DNA of 34,877 bases from an uncultured bacterium (GTDB lineage Bacteria > Verrucomicrobiota > Verrucomicrobiia > Verrucomicrobiales > V1-33). The position numbers and the translations under genes are program-made. The notes under the pieces were generated by a model. It was not told the origin of the DNA and made no database searches. It saw only the letters and a program-made list of their open reading frames with translations. Below, one piece after another: positions 1 to 9,081 of this stretch (position 1 is the stretch's first letter; each line of letters starts with the position of its first letter). Where the stretch lies: the NCBI GenBank assembly GCA_903936775.1, contig CAIZWU010000299.1, forward strand, positions 1 to 34,877, written 5' to 3'.

Positions 1-150
1 CTATCCTGTCATATTCCAAGAGTTTCGGCAAAACGAATCTGTGAGAATCACCTACGGATTGAATCCTTGGGCCATCCGCGTCTCGAAAACCGTCCCGCCA
101 CCCGCACTTTCGCTTTCCTATTCCCTAAAACCTGCCCATTTGGCCACCGC

Positions 151-1341
151 ATGAACATTCACGAGTATCAAGCCAAGGAACTTTTCCAGAAATACAACGT
201 CCCCACCCCCGGCGGCGCCGTCGCGGGCACGCCGGAGGAGGCCAAGACGGCCGCCGAGGCGCTGGCGGGCAAAACCATTGTGGTGAAAGCCCAGATCCAT
301 GCCGGCGGACGCGGCAAGGGGGTCTTCAAAAACGGCTTCAAAGGTGGGGTGCATCTCTGTGATTCCCCGGACAAGGCTGCCGAGTTGGCCAAATCCATGC
401 TGGGCGAAGTCCTCGTCACCCACCAGACCGGCGAAGAAGGCAAGCTGGTGAACAAGGTCCTCATCGCCGAGGGCGTGGATATTAAGAAGGAATATTACCT
501 CGCCATCCTGATGGACCGCGAGACCAAGGCTCCCGTGATCATCGCCAGCACGGAAGGCGGCGTGGATATCGAGCACGTCGCTGAGCACCACCCGGAAAAA
601 ATCATCCACATGGGCGTGCACCCGCTGGCCGGTCTCCAGTCATATCAAATCCGCACCCTCGCCGCTCAACTGGGCTTCAAAGGCGACCAAGCGAAACAAT
701 TCGGCGTGCTGCTGAGCAATGTTTACAAGCTTTTCCTCGGAGCCGACTGCTCCCAGGTGGAAATCAACCCGCTGGTCGAAACCCCCGACGGCCGCATCCT
801 CGCCCTGGATGCCAAATTCAACTTCGATGACAACGCGCTCTACCGTCACCCGGAAATCGTCGCCATGCGCGACACCTCCGAGGAAGACCCCCGCGAAGTT
901 GCCGCCTCCGAATACAATCTGAACTACATCGGCCTTGATGGAAACATCGCCTGCCTCGTGAACGGTGCCGGTCTCGCCATGGCCACCATGGACATCATCC
1001 AGCACTTCGGCGGCAGTCCCGCGAACTTCCTCGACGTCGGGGGTGGCGCGAGCAAGGACCAGGTCATCGCCGCCTTCAAGATCATCCTCGGCGATGCCAA
1101 CGTGAAGGGCATCCTCGTCAACATCTTCGGCGGCATCATGGATTGCGACATCATCGCCCAGGGCATCGTCGCCGCCGCCAAGGAAGTCGGCCTCCAACTC
1201 CCCCTCGTCGTCCGCCTCGAAGGCAACAACGTCGCCGCCGGCCTCGCCACCCTCAACGCTTCCGGTCTGAAGATCACCTCCGCCACCAGCATGGCGGAAG
1301 GCGCGCAGAAGATCGTCGCGGAAGTGAAAGCGGCCGCCTGA
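151..1341 (+). CDS. sucC: Succinyl-CoA synthetase (ADP-forming) beta subunit
   Basis: Beta subunit of succinate-CoA ligase, the TCA-cycle enzyme that interconverts succinyl-CoA and succinate with substrate-level phosphorylation in the cytoplasm. The 396-residue protein opens with the family's [12 protein letters not shown], then an ATP-grasp fold with the glycine-rich [13 protein letters not shown] near residue 45. The C-terminal ligase half shows [21 protein letters not shown] and [11 protein letters not shown] chose ATG 151 because SucC proteins begin MN(I/L)HEYQ; the open frame runs further upstream to 67, but those residues look unlike the family. No Shine-Dalgarno sequence precedes the start. 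sucD follows after 40 bp on the same strand, so the two subunits should be co-transcribed. Length and motifs are normal; identification is secure. Confidence 0.97.
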   Translation: MNIHEYQAKELFQKYNVPTPGGAVAGTPEEAKTAAEALAGKTIVVKAQIHAGGRGKGVFKNGFKGGVHLCDSPDKAAELAKSMLGEVLVTHQTGEEGKLVNKVLIAEGVDIKKEYYLAILMDRETKAPVIIASTEGGVDIEHVAEHHPEKIIHMGVHPLAGLQSYQIRTLAAQLGFKGDQAKQFGVLLSNVYKLFLGADCSQVEINPLVETPDGRILALDAKFNFDDNALYRHPEIVAMRDTSEEDPREVAASEYNLNYIGLDGNIACLVNGAGLAMATMDIIQHFGGSPANFLDVGGGASKDQVIAAFKIILGDANVKGILVNIFGGIMDCDIIAQGIVAAAKEVGLQLPLVVRLEGNNVAAGLATLNASGLKITSATSMAEGAQKIVAEVKAAA

Positions 1342-1381
1342 TCCAAAACCCATTACCCACTTTTAGACTCTCCCATTTCCC

Positions 1382-2287
1382 ATGGCCATTTTAGTTAACG
1401 AAAATACGAGGATTCTGGTTCAAGGCATCACTGGTGCCTTCGGTGCCAAGCACGCTCAACTCTCACTCGATTATGGCACCAAATTGGTGGCTGGCGTGAC
1501 GCCCGGTAAAGGTGGGCAGACGTTTGAGCACAACGGCCACAAAGTGCCGATTTTTGACACGGTGGAAGAAGCTGCCCGTCAGACCGGCGCGACGGTTTCC
1601 TGCATTTTCGTGCCCCCGGCATTTGCGGGCGATGCGATCCTGGAAGGCGTCGGCGCAGGTCTCGACCTCGCCGTCTGTATCACGGAAGGCATTCCGGTCA
1701 TGGACATGATGCGCGTCCGCGCCGCCATGGAAGGCAGCAAAACCCGCCTGATCGGCCCGAACTGCCCGGGAATCGTCACCCCCGGCACCGGCAAGGATTC
1801 CCACGGCGGTTGCCGCATCGGCATCGCCCCGGGCTACATCCACAAGCGCGGCAGCATCGGCGTCGTGTCCCGCTCCGGCACCCTGACTTATGAAGCCGTC
1901 TGGCAGCTCACCTCCCGCGGCCTTGGCCAGAGCACCTGCGTCGGCATCGGTGGCGATCCTATCAACGGCACCACCCACCTCGACGTCATCAAAATGTTCA
2001 ACGAGGACCCGGAAACCGAAGGCATCATCATGATCGGTGAAATCGGCGGCACCAACGAAGAGCAGGCCGCCGAGTGGGTGAAGGCCAACGTCAAGAAGCC
2101 GATGGCCGGATTCATCGCCGGAGCCACCGCCCCTCCCGGCCGCCGCATGGGCCACGCCGGAGCCATCGTATCCGGCGGCAAAGGCACCGCCGCCGCTAAA
2201 CAGGCCGCCATGGAAGACGCCGGCATCGAAATCGCCGTCACCCCCTCCGACATGGCCGACGCCCTGATCCGGGCGATGAAGCGGTAA
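1382..2287 (+). CDS. sucD: Succinyl-CoA synthetase alpha subunit
   Basis: Alpha subunit of succinate-CoA ligase; it binds CoA in an N-terminal Rossmann domain and carries the histidine that is transiently phosphorylated. The 301-residue protein has [12 protein letters not shown] at residues 10-21, [11 protein letters not shown] near 125, the [12 protein letters not shown] segment near 162 and the phospho-histidine segment [16 protein letters not shown] with His258. Compared from memory with the E. coli protein it carries about seven extra residues (TGKDSHGG) between PG at 134-135 and the CRIGI segment. Start ATG 1382 is preceded by pyrimidines (ctcccatttccc), not a Shine-Dalgarno sequence. 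It is the second gene of the sucCD unit and is followed by a strong terminator. Confidence 0.97.
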   Translation: MAILVNENTRILVQGITGAFGAKHAQLSLDYGTKLVAGVTPGKGGQTFEHNGHKVPIFDTVEEAARQTGATVSCIFVPPAFAGDAILEGVGAGLDLAVCITEGIPVMDMMRVRAAMEGSKTRLIGPNCPGIVTPGTGKDSHGGCRIGIAPGYIHKRGSIGVVSRSGTLTYEAVWQLTSRGLGQSTCVGIGGDPINGTTHLDVIKMFNEDPETEGIIMIGEIGGTNEEQAAEWVKANVKKPMAGFIAGATAPPGRRMGHAGAIVSGGKGTAAAKQAAMEDAGIEIAVTPSDMADALIRAMKR

Positions 2288-2320
2288 CCGCCGCCGGTTC
2301 CAGTCCGCTGATTCCTATCC

Positions 2321-2352
2321 AACCCGCCTGGTCATTCACCAGGCGGGTTTTT
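2321..2352 (+). terminator. Intrinsic terminator of sucCD
   Basis: A perfect 12-bp stem (AACCCGCCTGGT, 2321-2332, with its complement at 2338-2349) closes a 5-nt loop CATTC and runs into a T tract (2348-2352). It lies 33 bp after the sucD stop in the right orientation and should end the sucCD transcript. Confidence 0.93.
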
Positions 2353-2597
2353 GTTTGCCGGCATGTTCTTCGCCCCGTTGGGGGCGGCATCTTTATAGCT
2401 CCCCGTCCACCATCCTCATTTGAGCCCCATCGGGGCGGCATCTGCCGGGGAAGATGTCACCCCTACGGGGCTCGATGTGTCCTGCTGGTAGATGACAATA
2501 AAGATCCGGCACCTGCGGCGCCAGCCGTGCAGTGGGCGCATCCAGCGCGTCAAGAAGTTGCGGTTGGAAATGACGCGTCCCGGGCTCATGGGGAAGG
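2353..2597. repeat. Intergenic region with GC-rich repeat units
   Basis: No gene is evident between the sucD terminator and the DUF1080 gene. The stretch holds two near-identical copies of a small imperfect palindrome followed by the same tail: GCCCCGTTGGGGGCGGCATCT at about 2372-2392 in a slightly longer form, and GCCCCATCGGGGCGGCATCT at 2424-2443. A third related half-unit, CCCCTACGGGGCTC, lies at 2460-2473. Copies of such units elsewhere in the genome would make this a dispersed repeat; within this window I see only this cluster. Function unknown. Confidence 0.5.
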
Positions 2598-3440
2598 ATG
2601 TCCCGGATTTTTCCTTTCCTTTCTGCTTTGGCCCTGACGGCCCTTTCCGTTCCTTTGCCATCAGTAGCTCAGGAGGCTCCTGCCGCACCCGCCGCCGCTC
2701 CGGAAACCAAGCCGGCTGCGGTTCCGGATTGGATCGCGCTCTTCAACGGCACCAATCTGGATGGCTGGACCATCAAGATCGCCAAGCGGCCGCTCGGGGA
2801 GAACTATGCGGACACCTTCCGGGTGGAGGACGGGATTCTGAAAGTCAGTTATGACAAGTATCCGAAATTCGATGCCCAATACGGCCATCTCTTCACCAAC
2901 CTCGCCTACTCGCACTACCTCCTGCGGCTGGAATACCGGTTCACCGGCGTGAAAGTGCCGGATGCCCCGGGCTACACCAACCTGAACAGCGGCGTGATGA
3001 TCCATGCCCAGCCGCCGCAGAGCATGCGTTTCGATCAAGGGTTTCCCAGCAGCCTCGAGATGCAGTTCCTCGCTGACGAAGGCAAAGGAGCCCGCTCCAC
3101 CGGCAACCTCTGCACGCCGGGCACCAACGTGGAATACCAAGGCAAGTTCACCCGCCAGCACATCCTGACTTCCAGCGCCCCGACCTTTCCGGCCGAGGAA
3201 TGGGTCCGTGCCGAAGTGGAAGTGCGCGGCAACGAGGAAATCATCCATCGCGTGAATGGCGTGGAAGTCCTCCGCTATCAAAAGCCCACGCTCGATCCCA
3301 AAAACGACAACGCCCCGGCCACCGACCTCCTCCAGGCCGGCCAGCCGCTCATGCTCAGTTCCGGGCACATCGCGCTCCAGGCCGAAGGCCAGCCAGTGTG
3401 GTTCCGGAAGATCGAGCTGAAGCCGTTGGCAGAAAAGTAG
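2598..3440 (+). CDS. Secreted DUF1080 (3-keto-disaccharide hydrolase-like) protein
   Basis: Probable secreted carbohydrate-processing protein of the DUF1080 family, a concanavalin-like jelly roll abundant in Planctomycetes and Verrucomicrobia; some members cleave 3-keto sugars, but the substrate cannot be read here. The 280-residue protein has a signal peptide (MSRIFPFLSALALTALSVPL, cleavage likely near VAQ at 23-25), an Ala/Pro-rich linker, then the hallmark DWIALFNGTNLDGWT near residue 44. A central SGVMIHAQ segment and C-terminal HIALQAEGQPVWFRKIEL complete the family pattern. ATG 2598 is the first start in this frame giving an intact signal peptide; GGGGAAGG lies just before it but too close for a normal ribosome-binding site. 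It converges on the DUF1501 gene, with an inverted-repeat element between. Confidence 0.88.
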   Translation: MSRIFPFLSALALTALSVPLPSVAQEAPAAPAAAPETKPAAVPDWIALFNGTNLDGWTIKIAKRPLGENYADTFRVEDGILKVSYDKYPKFDAQYGHLFTNLAYSHYLLRLEYRFTGVKVPDAPGYTNLNSGVMIHAQPPQSMRFDQGFPSSLEMQFLADEGKGARSTGNLCTPGTNVEYQGKFTRQHILTSSAPTFPAEEWVRAEVEVRGNEEIIHRVNGVEVLRYQKPTLDPKNDNAPATDLLQAGQPLMLSSGHIALQAEGQPVWFRKIELKPLAEK

Positions 3441-3449
3441 CCTTGGATA

Positions 3450-3683
3450 GTAGCCATCATCGCTCCGCGTGATGAGCCAACGCACTACACCGCGCGGGAG
3501 ATTTGAGATGTCGCAGAACGCTTCCGGCCGTGCTCATTCGCCGCACATCGCCGGCCTGAAAGTCGCGGCGAATTTTGCTCCACCACCCCCACTGGGGGCT
3601 GCTTTGGGGATGGCATTTTGCATTCCGGGAATGGGTTCTCCCAGTGACACGCCAGGCTCATCACGCGGAGCGATGATGGCTAC
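3450..3683. repeat. 234-bp element with perfect 29-bp terminal inverted repeats (REPIN/MITE-like)
   Basis: The arms at 3450-3478 and 3655-3683 are exact reverse complements over 29 bp. Each arm contains a smaller palindrome (CATCA ... TGATG enclosing CGC GGA GCG), so each resembles a REP unit and the pair a REPIN. The interior holds nested palindromes: ATTCGCCGC (3536-3544) against GCGGCGAAT (3565-3573), and CCCCCACTGGGGG near 3591. No protein is convincing inside. It fills the gap between two convergent genes, starting 9 bp after the DUF1080 stop and ending 11 bp before the DUF1501 stop, so it may also act as a bidirectional terminator. The mobile or REP nature is inference. Confidence 0.75.
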
Positions 3684-3694
3684 TTTCTCGGTAA

Positions 3695-5092
3695 CTAAGC
3701 CACCACTTCCATGATCGGATTCCCGCTGGAGATCATGATCGGCCGGCCTTGGGCGTCCATCACTTCGCTGCGGGGGTCGATGCCCATCAGATAGTAAATC
3801 GTGGCCGCCACGTCGTCGGGGGTGACGGGGTTGGTGGCGGGGTGGCTGCCGGTTTCGTCGCTGGAGCCGTGGACGAAACCGCGCTTGGTGCCGCCGCCGG
3901 CGAGGAGGACGGTATAACAATGCGGCCAGTGGTCGCGGCTGATGTTGGCGTTGATCTTGGGGGTGCGCCCGAACTCTCCCATCCAGACGACCAGCGTCTC
4001 GTCCAACATGCCGCGTTGTTCCAAGTCCAACAACAAGGTGGGCAACGTCTGCTCGGTGATGGGCAAATGGTATTGCTCGATGATCGGGTACATCCGGGTG
4101 TTGTTGAACCCGTGGGTGTCCCAGCCTCCGCCATCGGTTTTCTGCCCGCCGATGCTGTCGCTGAAATAACAAGTCGTGAACTTGACGCCACTTTCGGCGA
4201 GGCGCCGCGCGAGCAGGCAGCCCTGCCCGTAGGTGGTGCGGCCGTAGGCTTCGCGCATCTTGTCAGCCTCGGCGCCCAGATTGAAGGCCTCGCGGATGCG
4301 GGTGCTGTTCAGCATGCCGAGGGCTTTGGCGTAGTATTCGTCGAGACCCTTGGCTTCGGCGCTGAAGTCCATCAGTTTGGCCTGCTGGTCGATAAATTGC
4401 TGCAGGCCGCGCCGGTGCCGTAGCCGGTCGATGCTGAGGCCGGTGGGCAGACTGAACTGCGGCAGGCTGAAGCCGGCATCATTGGGATCGGAGGGGACGT
4501 AGAGCGGATCGTGTTTTTTACCGAGGAAGCTGGCGAACTGTCCCGGGGTGGGCGTGCCGTCCGAAATGATATGCGGGTAGGACACGTAGGTCGGCATCGC
4601 GGGATCGGGCCGCTCGATCAGTTTGTCGGCGATGGAGCCGTAGCCGGGGAAAAGTTCGATGGATTCACGCAGCCGCTGGTCGTCACTGGGCGGGGCCTTG
4701 CCGGTGAGGGCGTAGTAGCCGGCGGAATTGTGATTCGTCATCTTGTGGTGGACGCTCTTGATCAGGGTCACCTTGTCCATCACCGCAGCAGTTTTCGGGA
4801 GGCGGTCGTTGACCTCAATGTCCGGCGAAGCGGAGCGCATGGGTTTGTGCGGGCCGCGGCAGTTTTCGTCCGCCTCCGGCTTCATGTCGAAGGTTTCCAG
4901 ATGACTCGGCCCGCCCCATTGGAAGAGGAAAATCACACTCTTCGCCCGGACCGGAGGTTTCGGTCCGGTGTATTGGCTGCTGGCCTGGAGGAGCTTTGGC
5001 AGGGTGATGCCCAGCATCCCCAACGACCCGGCGCGCAGCATGGAACGGCGCGACAGCAGGCCGGACGGGTGGAAGGAGGAGCAGGCGGACAT
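3695..5092 (-). CDS. DUF1501 protein with Tat-type signal
   Basis: Member of the DUF1501 family (alkaline-phosphatase/sulfatase-like fold), exported proteins of unknown substrate that are very frequent in Planctomycetes and Verrucomicrobia. The 465-residue protein starts with a twin-arginine-like signal (LLSRRSMLRAGSLGMLGITLP, residues 12-32). Family landmarks follow: SVIFLFQWGGPSHLETFDMKP near residue 53, TNHNSAGYYALTG near 118, GGGWDTHGFN near 321 and VVWMGEFGRTPKIN near 366. It lies 90 bp downstream of the DUF1549/DUF1553 gene on the same strand, the classic gene pair, so co-transcription is likely. The start ATG is preceded by cctcc, with no Shine-Dalgarno sequence. Family assignment is firm; function is not known. 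Confidence 0.92.
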   Translation of the reverse strand: MSACSSFHPSGLLSRRSMLRAGSLGMLGITLPKLLQASSQYTGPKPPVRAKSVIFLFQWGGPSHLETFDMKPEADENCRGPHKPMRSASPDIEVNDRLPKTAAVMDKVTLIKSVHHKMTNHNSAGYYALTGKAPPSDDQRLRESIELFPGYGSIADKLIERPDPAMPTYVSYPHIISDGTPTPGQFASFLGKKHDPLYVPSDPNDAGFSLPQFSLPTGLSIDRLRHRRGLQQFIDQQAKLMDFSAEAKGLDEYYAKALGMLNSTRIREAFNLGAEADKMREAYGRTTYGQGCLLARRLAESGVKFTTCYFSDSIGGQKTDGGGWDTHGFNNTRMYPIIEQYHLPITEQTLPTLLLDLEQRGMLDETLVVWMGEFGRTPKINANISRDHWPHCYTVLLAGGGTKRGFVHGSSDETGSHPATNPVTPDDVAATIYYLMGIDPRSEVMDAQGRPIMISSGNPIMEVVA

Positions 5093-5139
5093 GGAGGAAA
5101 GCGGAGAAGGGTTTGTTGGATTGGAGAGTGCCGGAGAGC

Positions 5140-5182
5140 GGCCGATGCTCCGGGGCGGACTACAAGTCCGCGCTCCATTTTG
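5140..5182 (-). repeat. Stop-codon-abutting palindromic repeat, copy 1
   Basis: Reading on the minus strand directly from the TGA of the DUF1549 gene: CAAAATGGAGC, then a 7-bp hairpin GCGGACT tgt AGTCCGC, then CCCGGAGCATCGGCC. The same pattern follows other genes at 9052-9081 and 33872-33909, with an inverted copy at 33945-33979. The GGCCGATGCTC end (5140-5150, plus strand) recurs at 23843-23853. Confidence 0.75.
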
Positions 5183-7396
5183 TCAGTGTCTCAGCAGAAA
5201 TTCCTTGGTGTTGATGAGGCTCCAAGTGATATCTTCGAGGGCGGCGCGGCGGGTGGCCGGTTCGGCCAGCAGCGGCGACAGGAACTCCAGCTCCGCAGCC
5301 GACGGCGGCCGGCTCAGGCTGCGCCAATACAGGTCACGCACCGCTTCGGCGGGATCCATGGCGGGATCGGCCAGGGCAGCGAGCCGGTTGTCGGAGGCGC
5401 TGATGACTTCCGCGATGCCGGGGCCGCTGGTGAGGGTGAAGACCTGGGCGAGGGAGCTTTCGTCACTGCGCTCGCAACCACAGGTGGTGGTGCGCGGGGA
5501 CTTGCCGAATTGCTTCAGGAAACGATCGTCTTCCGTGGGCTTGGACTTGCGGGCTCCCAGTTTCACTCCGGGGATAGCGGCGGCGGTTTTGGTGTCGGGA
5601 TAGGACGAGAAATCCGGGGTGCGGTCGAGGGCCCGGTAGATGGCATCAAGGAGGGGCTCGGCTGGCAGGCGGCGCACCACAGGATGAGAATAATTCAGGG
5701 TGTCGTCGGCATTCTCCGGCAGCGGGGTGCTGGATAGTTGATATGTGCGCGACTGGCAGATCAGGCGGATCAGCGGCTTGGCCTTCATGCCGTGCTGGAT
5801 GAAATATTCCGTCAGGGCATCCAGCAGGGCGGGATTCGACGGTGGATTGGTCAGGCGGAAGTCATCAATGGGATCGACGAGACCACTGCCCATAAGGTGG
5901 GACCAGATGCGGTTCACCTGCACGCGGGCGAACAGCGGGTGTTCCGGTTTCGTCATCCATTCGGCGAAGGACTGCAGATGATTCGTATCCTGCGGCAGAT
6001 CCGCCTTCTCCCCCAACAACGCGGGAGTGGGCGGTTTTTTGGTGCGCGGGTCGTTCAGTTCCGGCTGATTGTTCAGGTAGAGCACCTGCTCACCGACAAA
6101 TTCCAGCTTGTCGTTCTCGTCCTTCCGTTTGTTTTCCAGAATCGTATAACCAATCCGGTCGAAGACGGCGGAGAAGCGGTAATAATCGTCCTGCGTCCAG
6201 CGCTCGAAGGGATGGTTGTGGCACTTGGCACAGCCTAGGCGGGTGCCCAAAAAGACCTGGGCGGCGGCTTCGGCGCGTTGGGTCGGCTCGCGCAGGGAGC
6301 GGTAGAAGTTGGCGGGCGCGTTTTCGTAGGTGCTGCCGAGTGAGGCCACCACATCGCGGGCAAAGGCATCCAGCGGCCGGTCTTCCGCCACGCCCTGGCG
6401 GATCCAGCCGTGGAACGCGGCCACCCCTTTAGTATCGAGGATGCGCTCCTCCACCCGCAACAGGTCCGCCCATTTCATGGACCAGTGGTCCGCGTAGGCC
6501 GGACGCTCCAGCAGGTCACCGATCAGTTTGGAACGTTTGTCAGGATCCGTTTCGGCGGTAAAGGATTCCGCTTCCTGCCGGGTCGGCACCTGTCCGGTCA
6601 CGTCCAGAAACGCGCGCCGGACAAAGGTAGTGTCCGAACAGTCCGGCGATGGCAGGGTGCGCATCTGCTGGAGTTTGGCGAAGACGTGTTCATCCACCAG
6701 ATTACGTGGGGCCGGGGCGTTCCAGACAAAGTCCGGCCGGTCGGCGATGAAGGCGAGGCGCACCGGCGTTTTCAGTTGCTCGAAACGGACCACCACGGTG
6801 GTTTCCCCGGTTTTTTGCGCCTGCACCAGACCGTCGCGGGTGACCTTGGGCAGGAGGTTGGAAGGTTCGTAGACCGCCCAGCGCGTGACATCGCGGGAGG
6901 TACCATCCGAGAACGTGGCGGTGGCGGTGAGCTGCACGTCGCGCGCTGGGCCGGTGACGATGGCCTGCGGCGGGCTAACGGTCAGGGCAGTGAGCACCGG
7001 AGCGTCCGGCGGGTCCATCGGCGCCCCGGCCGCGATCCAATCGTGCAGCACCCGGTATTCCTCGGAGTCCTTTTCAAACCGCTTCCCGCCCTCGTGTTCG
7101 GTGAGTTCCGCCGGTTTTTTCAGGAGAAAGCTGGACTCGGGATCGTCCACGTTGAGACGTTTGCTGCGCACGTTCTGCGTCAGCACGGCATGATCTCCGG
7201 CGGGTGATTCCCCGCGCAGGGAAATCTTCAAATTCCCCTTCCCGCTGCCGCTGCCATGACAGGCTCCCATGTTGCAACCTGCGCGGCTCAGCAGCGGCAT
7301 CACGTCATGGGTGAAACTGGGCGCCGCCGATGCGCTGCCTGCCGCCGCCAGCCAAATGGCGGTAGTAGTGAGGCGGGGAAGCGCGGAGGATTTCAT
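5183..7396 (-). CDS. DUF1549/DUF1553 cytochrome-like secreted protein (PSCyt/PSD1)
   Basis: Large secreted protein combining, in order: a signal peptide (MKSSALPRLTTTAIWLAAAG), a cytochrome-c-like motif CNMGACHG near residue 39 (spacing C-X4-CH rather than the classic C-X2-CH), a bacterial Ig-like domain (about 100-200), DUF1549 (starting NLVDEHVFAKL) and DUF1553 to the C terminus. A second possible haem motif, CAKCHNHPFERW, lies near residue 390. These proteins are typical of Planctomycetes and Verrucomicrobia and are thought to act with the DUF1501 protein encoded just downstream, perhaps in degradation of complex organics; the biochemistry is unknown. The frame is open to 7543, but ATG 7396 gives the signal peptide and 737 residues. 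No Shine-Dalgarno sequence. A dispersed palindromic repeat abuts the stop. Confidence 0.9.
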   Translation of the reverse strand: MKSSALPRLTTTAIWLAAAGSASAAPSFTHDVMPLLSRAGCNMGACHGSGSGKGNLKISLRGESPAGDHAVLTQNVRSKRLNVDDPESSFLLKKPAELTEHEGGKRFEKDSEEYRVLHDWIAAGAPMDPPDAPVLTALTVSPPQAIVTGPARDVQLTATATFSDGTSRDVTRWAVYEPSNLLPKVTRDGLVQAQKTGETTVVVRFEQLKTPVRLAFIADRPDFVWNAPAPRNLVDEHVFAKLQQMRTLPSPDCSDTTFVRRAFLDVTGQVPTRQEAESFTAETDPDKRSKLIGDLLERPAYADHWSMKWADLLRVEERILDTKGVAAFHGWIRQGVAEDRPLDAFARDVVASLGSTYENAPANFYRSLREPTQRAEAAAQVFLGTRLGCAKCHNHPFERWTQDDYYRFSAVFDRIGYTILENKRKDENDKLEFVGEQVLYLNNQPELNDPRTKKPPTPALLGEKADLPQDTNHLQSFAEWMTKPEHPLFARVQVNRIWSHLMGSGLVDPIDDFRLTNPPSNPALLDALTEYFIQHGMKAKPLIRLICQSRTYQLSSTPLPENADDTLNYSHPVVRRLPAEPLLDAIYRALDRTPDFSSYPDTKTAAAIPGVKLGARKSKPTEDDRFLKQFGKSPRTTTCGCERSDESSLAQVFTLTSGPGIAEVISASDNRLAALADPAMDPAEAVRDLYWRSLSRPPSAAELEFLSPLLAEPATRRAALEDITWSLINTKEFLLRH

Positions 7397-7566
7397 GCCG
7401 GGGGGGATTCTCAGAAGGAAGGAACGCCTGCGGGGCGCGGAGGCTTTCAGGTGACGTGGCATGGGCGTGTCGCAGACTACGCGTGTGTAGTGGCCATGGA
7501 CGATGCATTGGTGAGGTTCGCCGAGGCAATGGCCCCTGCCCACGACTCGCCTGCGGCAGAGTCATG

Positions 7567-8913
7567 CTACGGGGCACGGGCACCCGGCACCGCCATGCGA
7601 AGACCCGGTGACTCCGAGTAACCGGCAAACCAGGATTGGTCAGTTTTTAAAAACACCGGGAGATCAGCTACCCAATCGGAGCCTACTGCATAAATAATCT
7701 GGCTTCCACGGTCCCACATCAGAGGGTTTCCATTCCAAGGGTCGGAAGGAATCGATGCCAAATACTTGGGAACGAGCTGGTCCAGCGTATCCGGTATTCC
7801 ACCCGAGTGGTCAGCCTGCCAACGGTGAATGGCGAGCCTCACACTCAAGGCCCTGCCCCTGAAATAAACCAAAGGTAAGCTGTTAAGGCTCTTTAGCCAT
7901 GTGGACATGTGGTTGTCTGTGAGGCGTGATCCCACGAAGTTGGCGTCCATCCACCACGAAACATGGTTTTGACTTTGTATTGATTTTTGGAGACGGGCTA
8001 CAGTGGATGTCTCCAGTGTTGGAGTCGGCTTGAGCAGTCCGTCGATTAATTGTCGCATCAGACGATGATACCGATTAGTCGTCAGGTTTTTCTTGAAAAC
8101 AAACCGTGCGCTTGAAGGGAGCGGTTTGTCACTGATTCGAACTTGAGTCAAGTAGTCGGGAGCTTTCAGTTGATTGCGGAAATTCTGTAACTCCCCTCGA
8201 TAAGATTCCTCCAAGGCAGGCTGCGCCAACGGATCGTCCTGCCAGAGCAGGGCAAGCGAATCCAATTGGCTGCGCTCCAGATTGCCTTGAGCAATAATCC
8301 CACAACAGCTTTCGGCCGCACTAGCCAGCAAGGAGCTGCCGATTAAACTGGAAATAATGTTGCTGCTGCCGGCTATCTGCAGATGACTCCAACGATGCAA
8401 ATCCTTGACGAGAGCAATGGCTGCCTCATTGTTGCCAGCCCGTCCGGCCGCAGTTACCTCGAATCCCAAATAGACAAAGGTTGGAATGATCCATTTATCC
8501 TGAAAGGCCAAGACATTTTGTTCTTTGGTGTGCAGAGGATCTGTCACCCATTGTGGCATTGCAAGAGCCGTCCTCAAATCTGAAACGCAGCTCTCTCTTC
8601 CTTTACGGAGCTTTATCACCAAGGAATCATCCCAAGGTTCCGTGCCTTGCTGCATGTTTTTTGCAAGCACCCGGTCAGCTTTGTCGAATTCAGGTAAATT
8701 TTCCCACCGCTCCCGCAAAAACACATAACTATTTGTCTTCGCATCCGGAACGACGGTTACGGTTGGTAACAGATCGTCATAAGGTTCCAGCTTCTCGTCG
8801 TAGACGAGGATGGCTATGATGAAGATGAGCAGAATACCGAAGCACCACAGGGTGATTTTCTTCCACGACCAGTGCTGTGGAGACTGGGCGGAGGATTCGG
8901 GATCGTGGAGCAT
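7567..8913 (-). CDS. Single-TM hypothetical protein with pseudopilin-like C terminus
   Basis: A 448-residue protein I cannot assign to a named family. It has a short cytoplasmic N terminus, one strong transmembrane helix (about residues 18-40, ITLWCFGILLIFIIAILVY) and a long mainly helical extracytoplasmic region. Residues about 375-425 (LDQLVPKYLASIPSDPWNGN ... IIYAVGSDW) resemble the C-terminal pattern of type II secretion major pseudopilins (L.Y....P.DPW.....Y.Y..G.D), a tail often seen at the end of Verrucomicrobia/Planctomycete hypothetical proteins. The gene is visibly richer in A+T than its neighbours, which could mean recent acquisition or weak codon selection. On the minus strand TATAAC lies 13 bp before the ATG, too close for a normal leadered promoter. 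It stands alone between unrelated genes. Confidence 0.7.
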   Translation of the reverse strand: MLHDPESSAQSPQHWSWKKITLWCFGILLIFIIAILVYDEKLEPYDDLLPTVTVVPDAKTNSYVFLRERWENLPEFDKADRVLAKNMQQGTEPWDDSLVIKLRKGRESCVSDLRTALAMPQWVTDPLHTKEQNVLAFQDKWIIPTFVYLGFEVTAAGRAGNNEAAIALVKDLHRWSHLQIAGSSNIISSLIGSSLLASAAESCCGIIAQGNLERSQLDSLALLWQDDPLAQPALEESYRGELQNFRNQLKAPDYLTQVRISDKPLPSSARFVFKKNLTTNRYHRLMRQLIDGLLKPTPTLETSTVARLQKSIQSQNHVSWWMDANFVGSRLTDNHMSTWLKSLNSLPLVYFRGRALSVRLAIHRWQADHSGGIPDTLDQLVPKYLASIPSDPWNGNPLMWDRGSQIIYAVGSDWVADLPVFLKTDQSWFAGYSESPGLRMAVPGARAP

Positions 8914-9051
8914 GAAGGAGTGTTATAATGGCACTCTGCACCCTGCGCAAGACTGGGGGGAGGCGCGGGGGTCTTTTTCCGGGAGCGGCTTTCTGTTCCG
9001 GTGTCTCCGGAATATTACCAGCGGCTTTGGTTTTGAGGAGCCGGGGCTCCG

Positions 9052-9081
9052 GGACGGACTGCCAGTCCGCGCTCTTTTTGG
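9052..9081 (-). repeat. Stop-codon-abutting palindromic repeat, copy 2
   Basis: On the minus strand, directly after the TAA of the OB-fold-like gene: CCAAAAAGAGCG, then CGGACT gcc AGTCCG, then TCCCGGAGCC. It shares the A-tract, the GAGCGCGGACT arm and the flank of copy 1 while the genes themselves are unrelated. Confidence 0.72.

Noticed and set aside
1..150. A gene or promoter at the left edge
   Set aside because: The stretch before sucC has no protein-like frame, and no convincing -35/-10 pair could be picked.
2353..2597. CRISPR-like array in the GC-rich repeat cluster
   Set aside because: Only two full units and one half-unit, irregularly spaced, with no uniform spacers and no cas genes nearby.
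4511..5737. 408-codon plus-strand frame crossing the DUF1501/DUF1549 boundary
   Set aside because: Antisense to two clear genes and spans their intergenic repeat; no domain seen.
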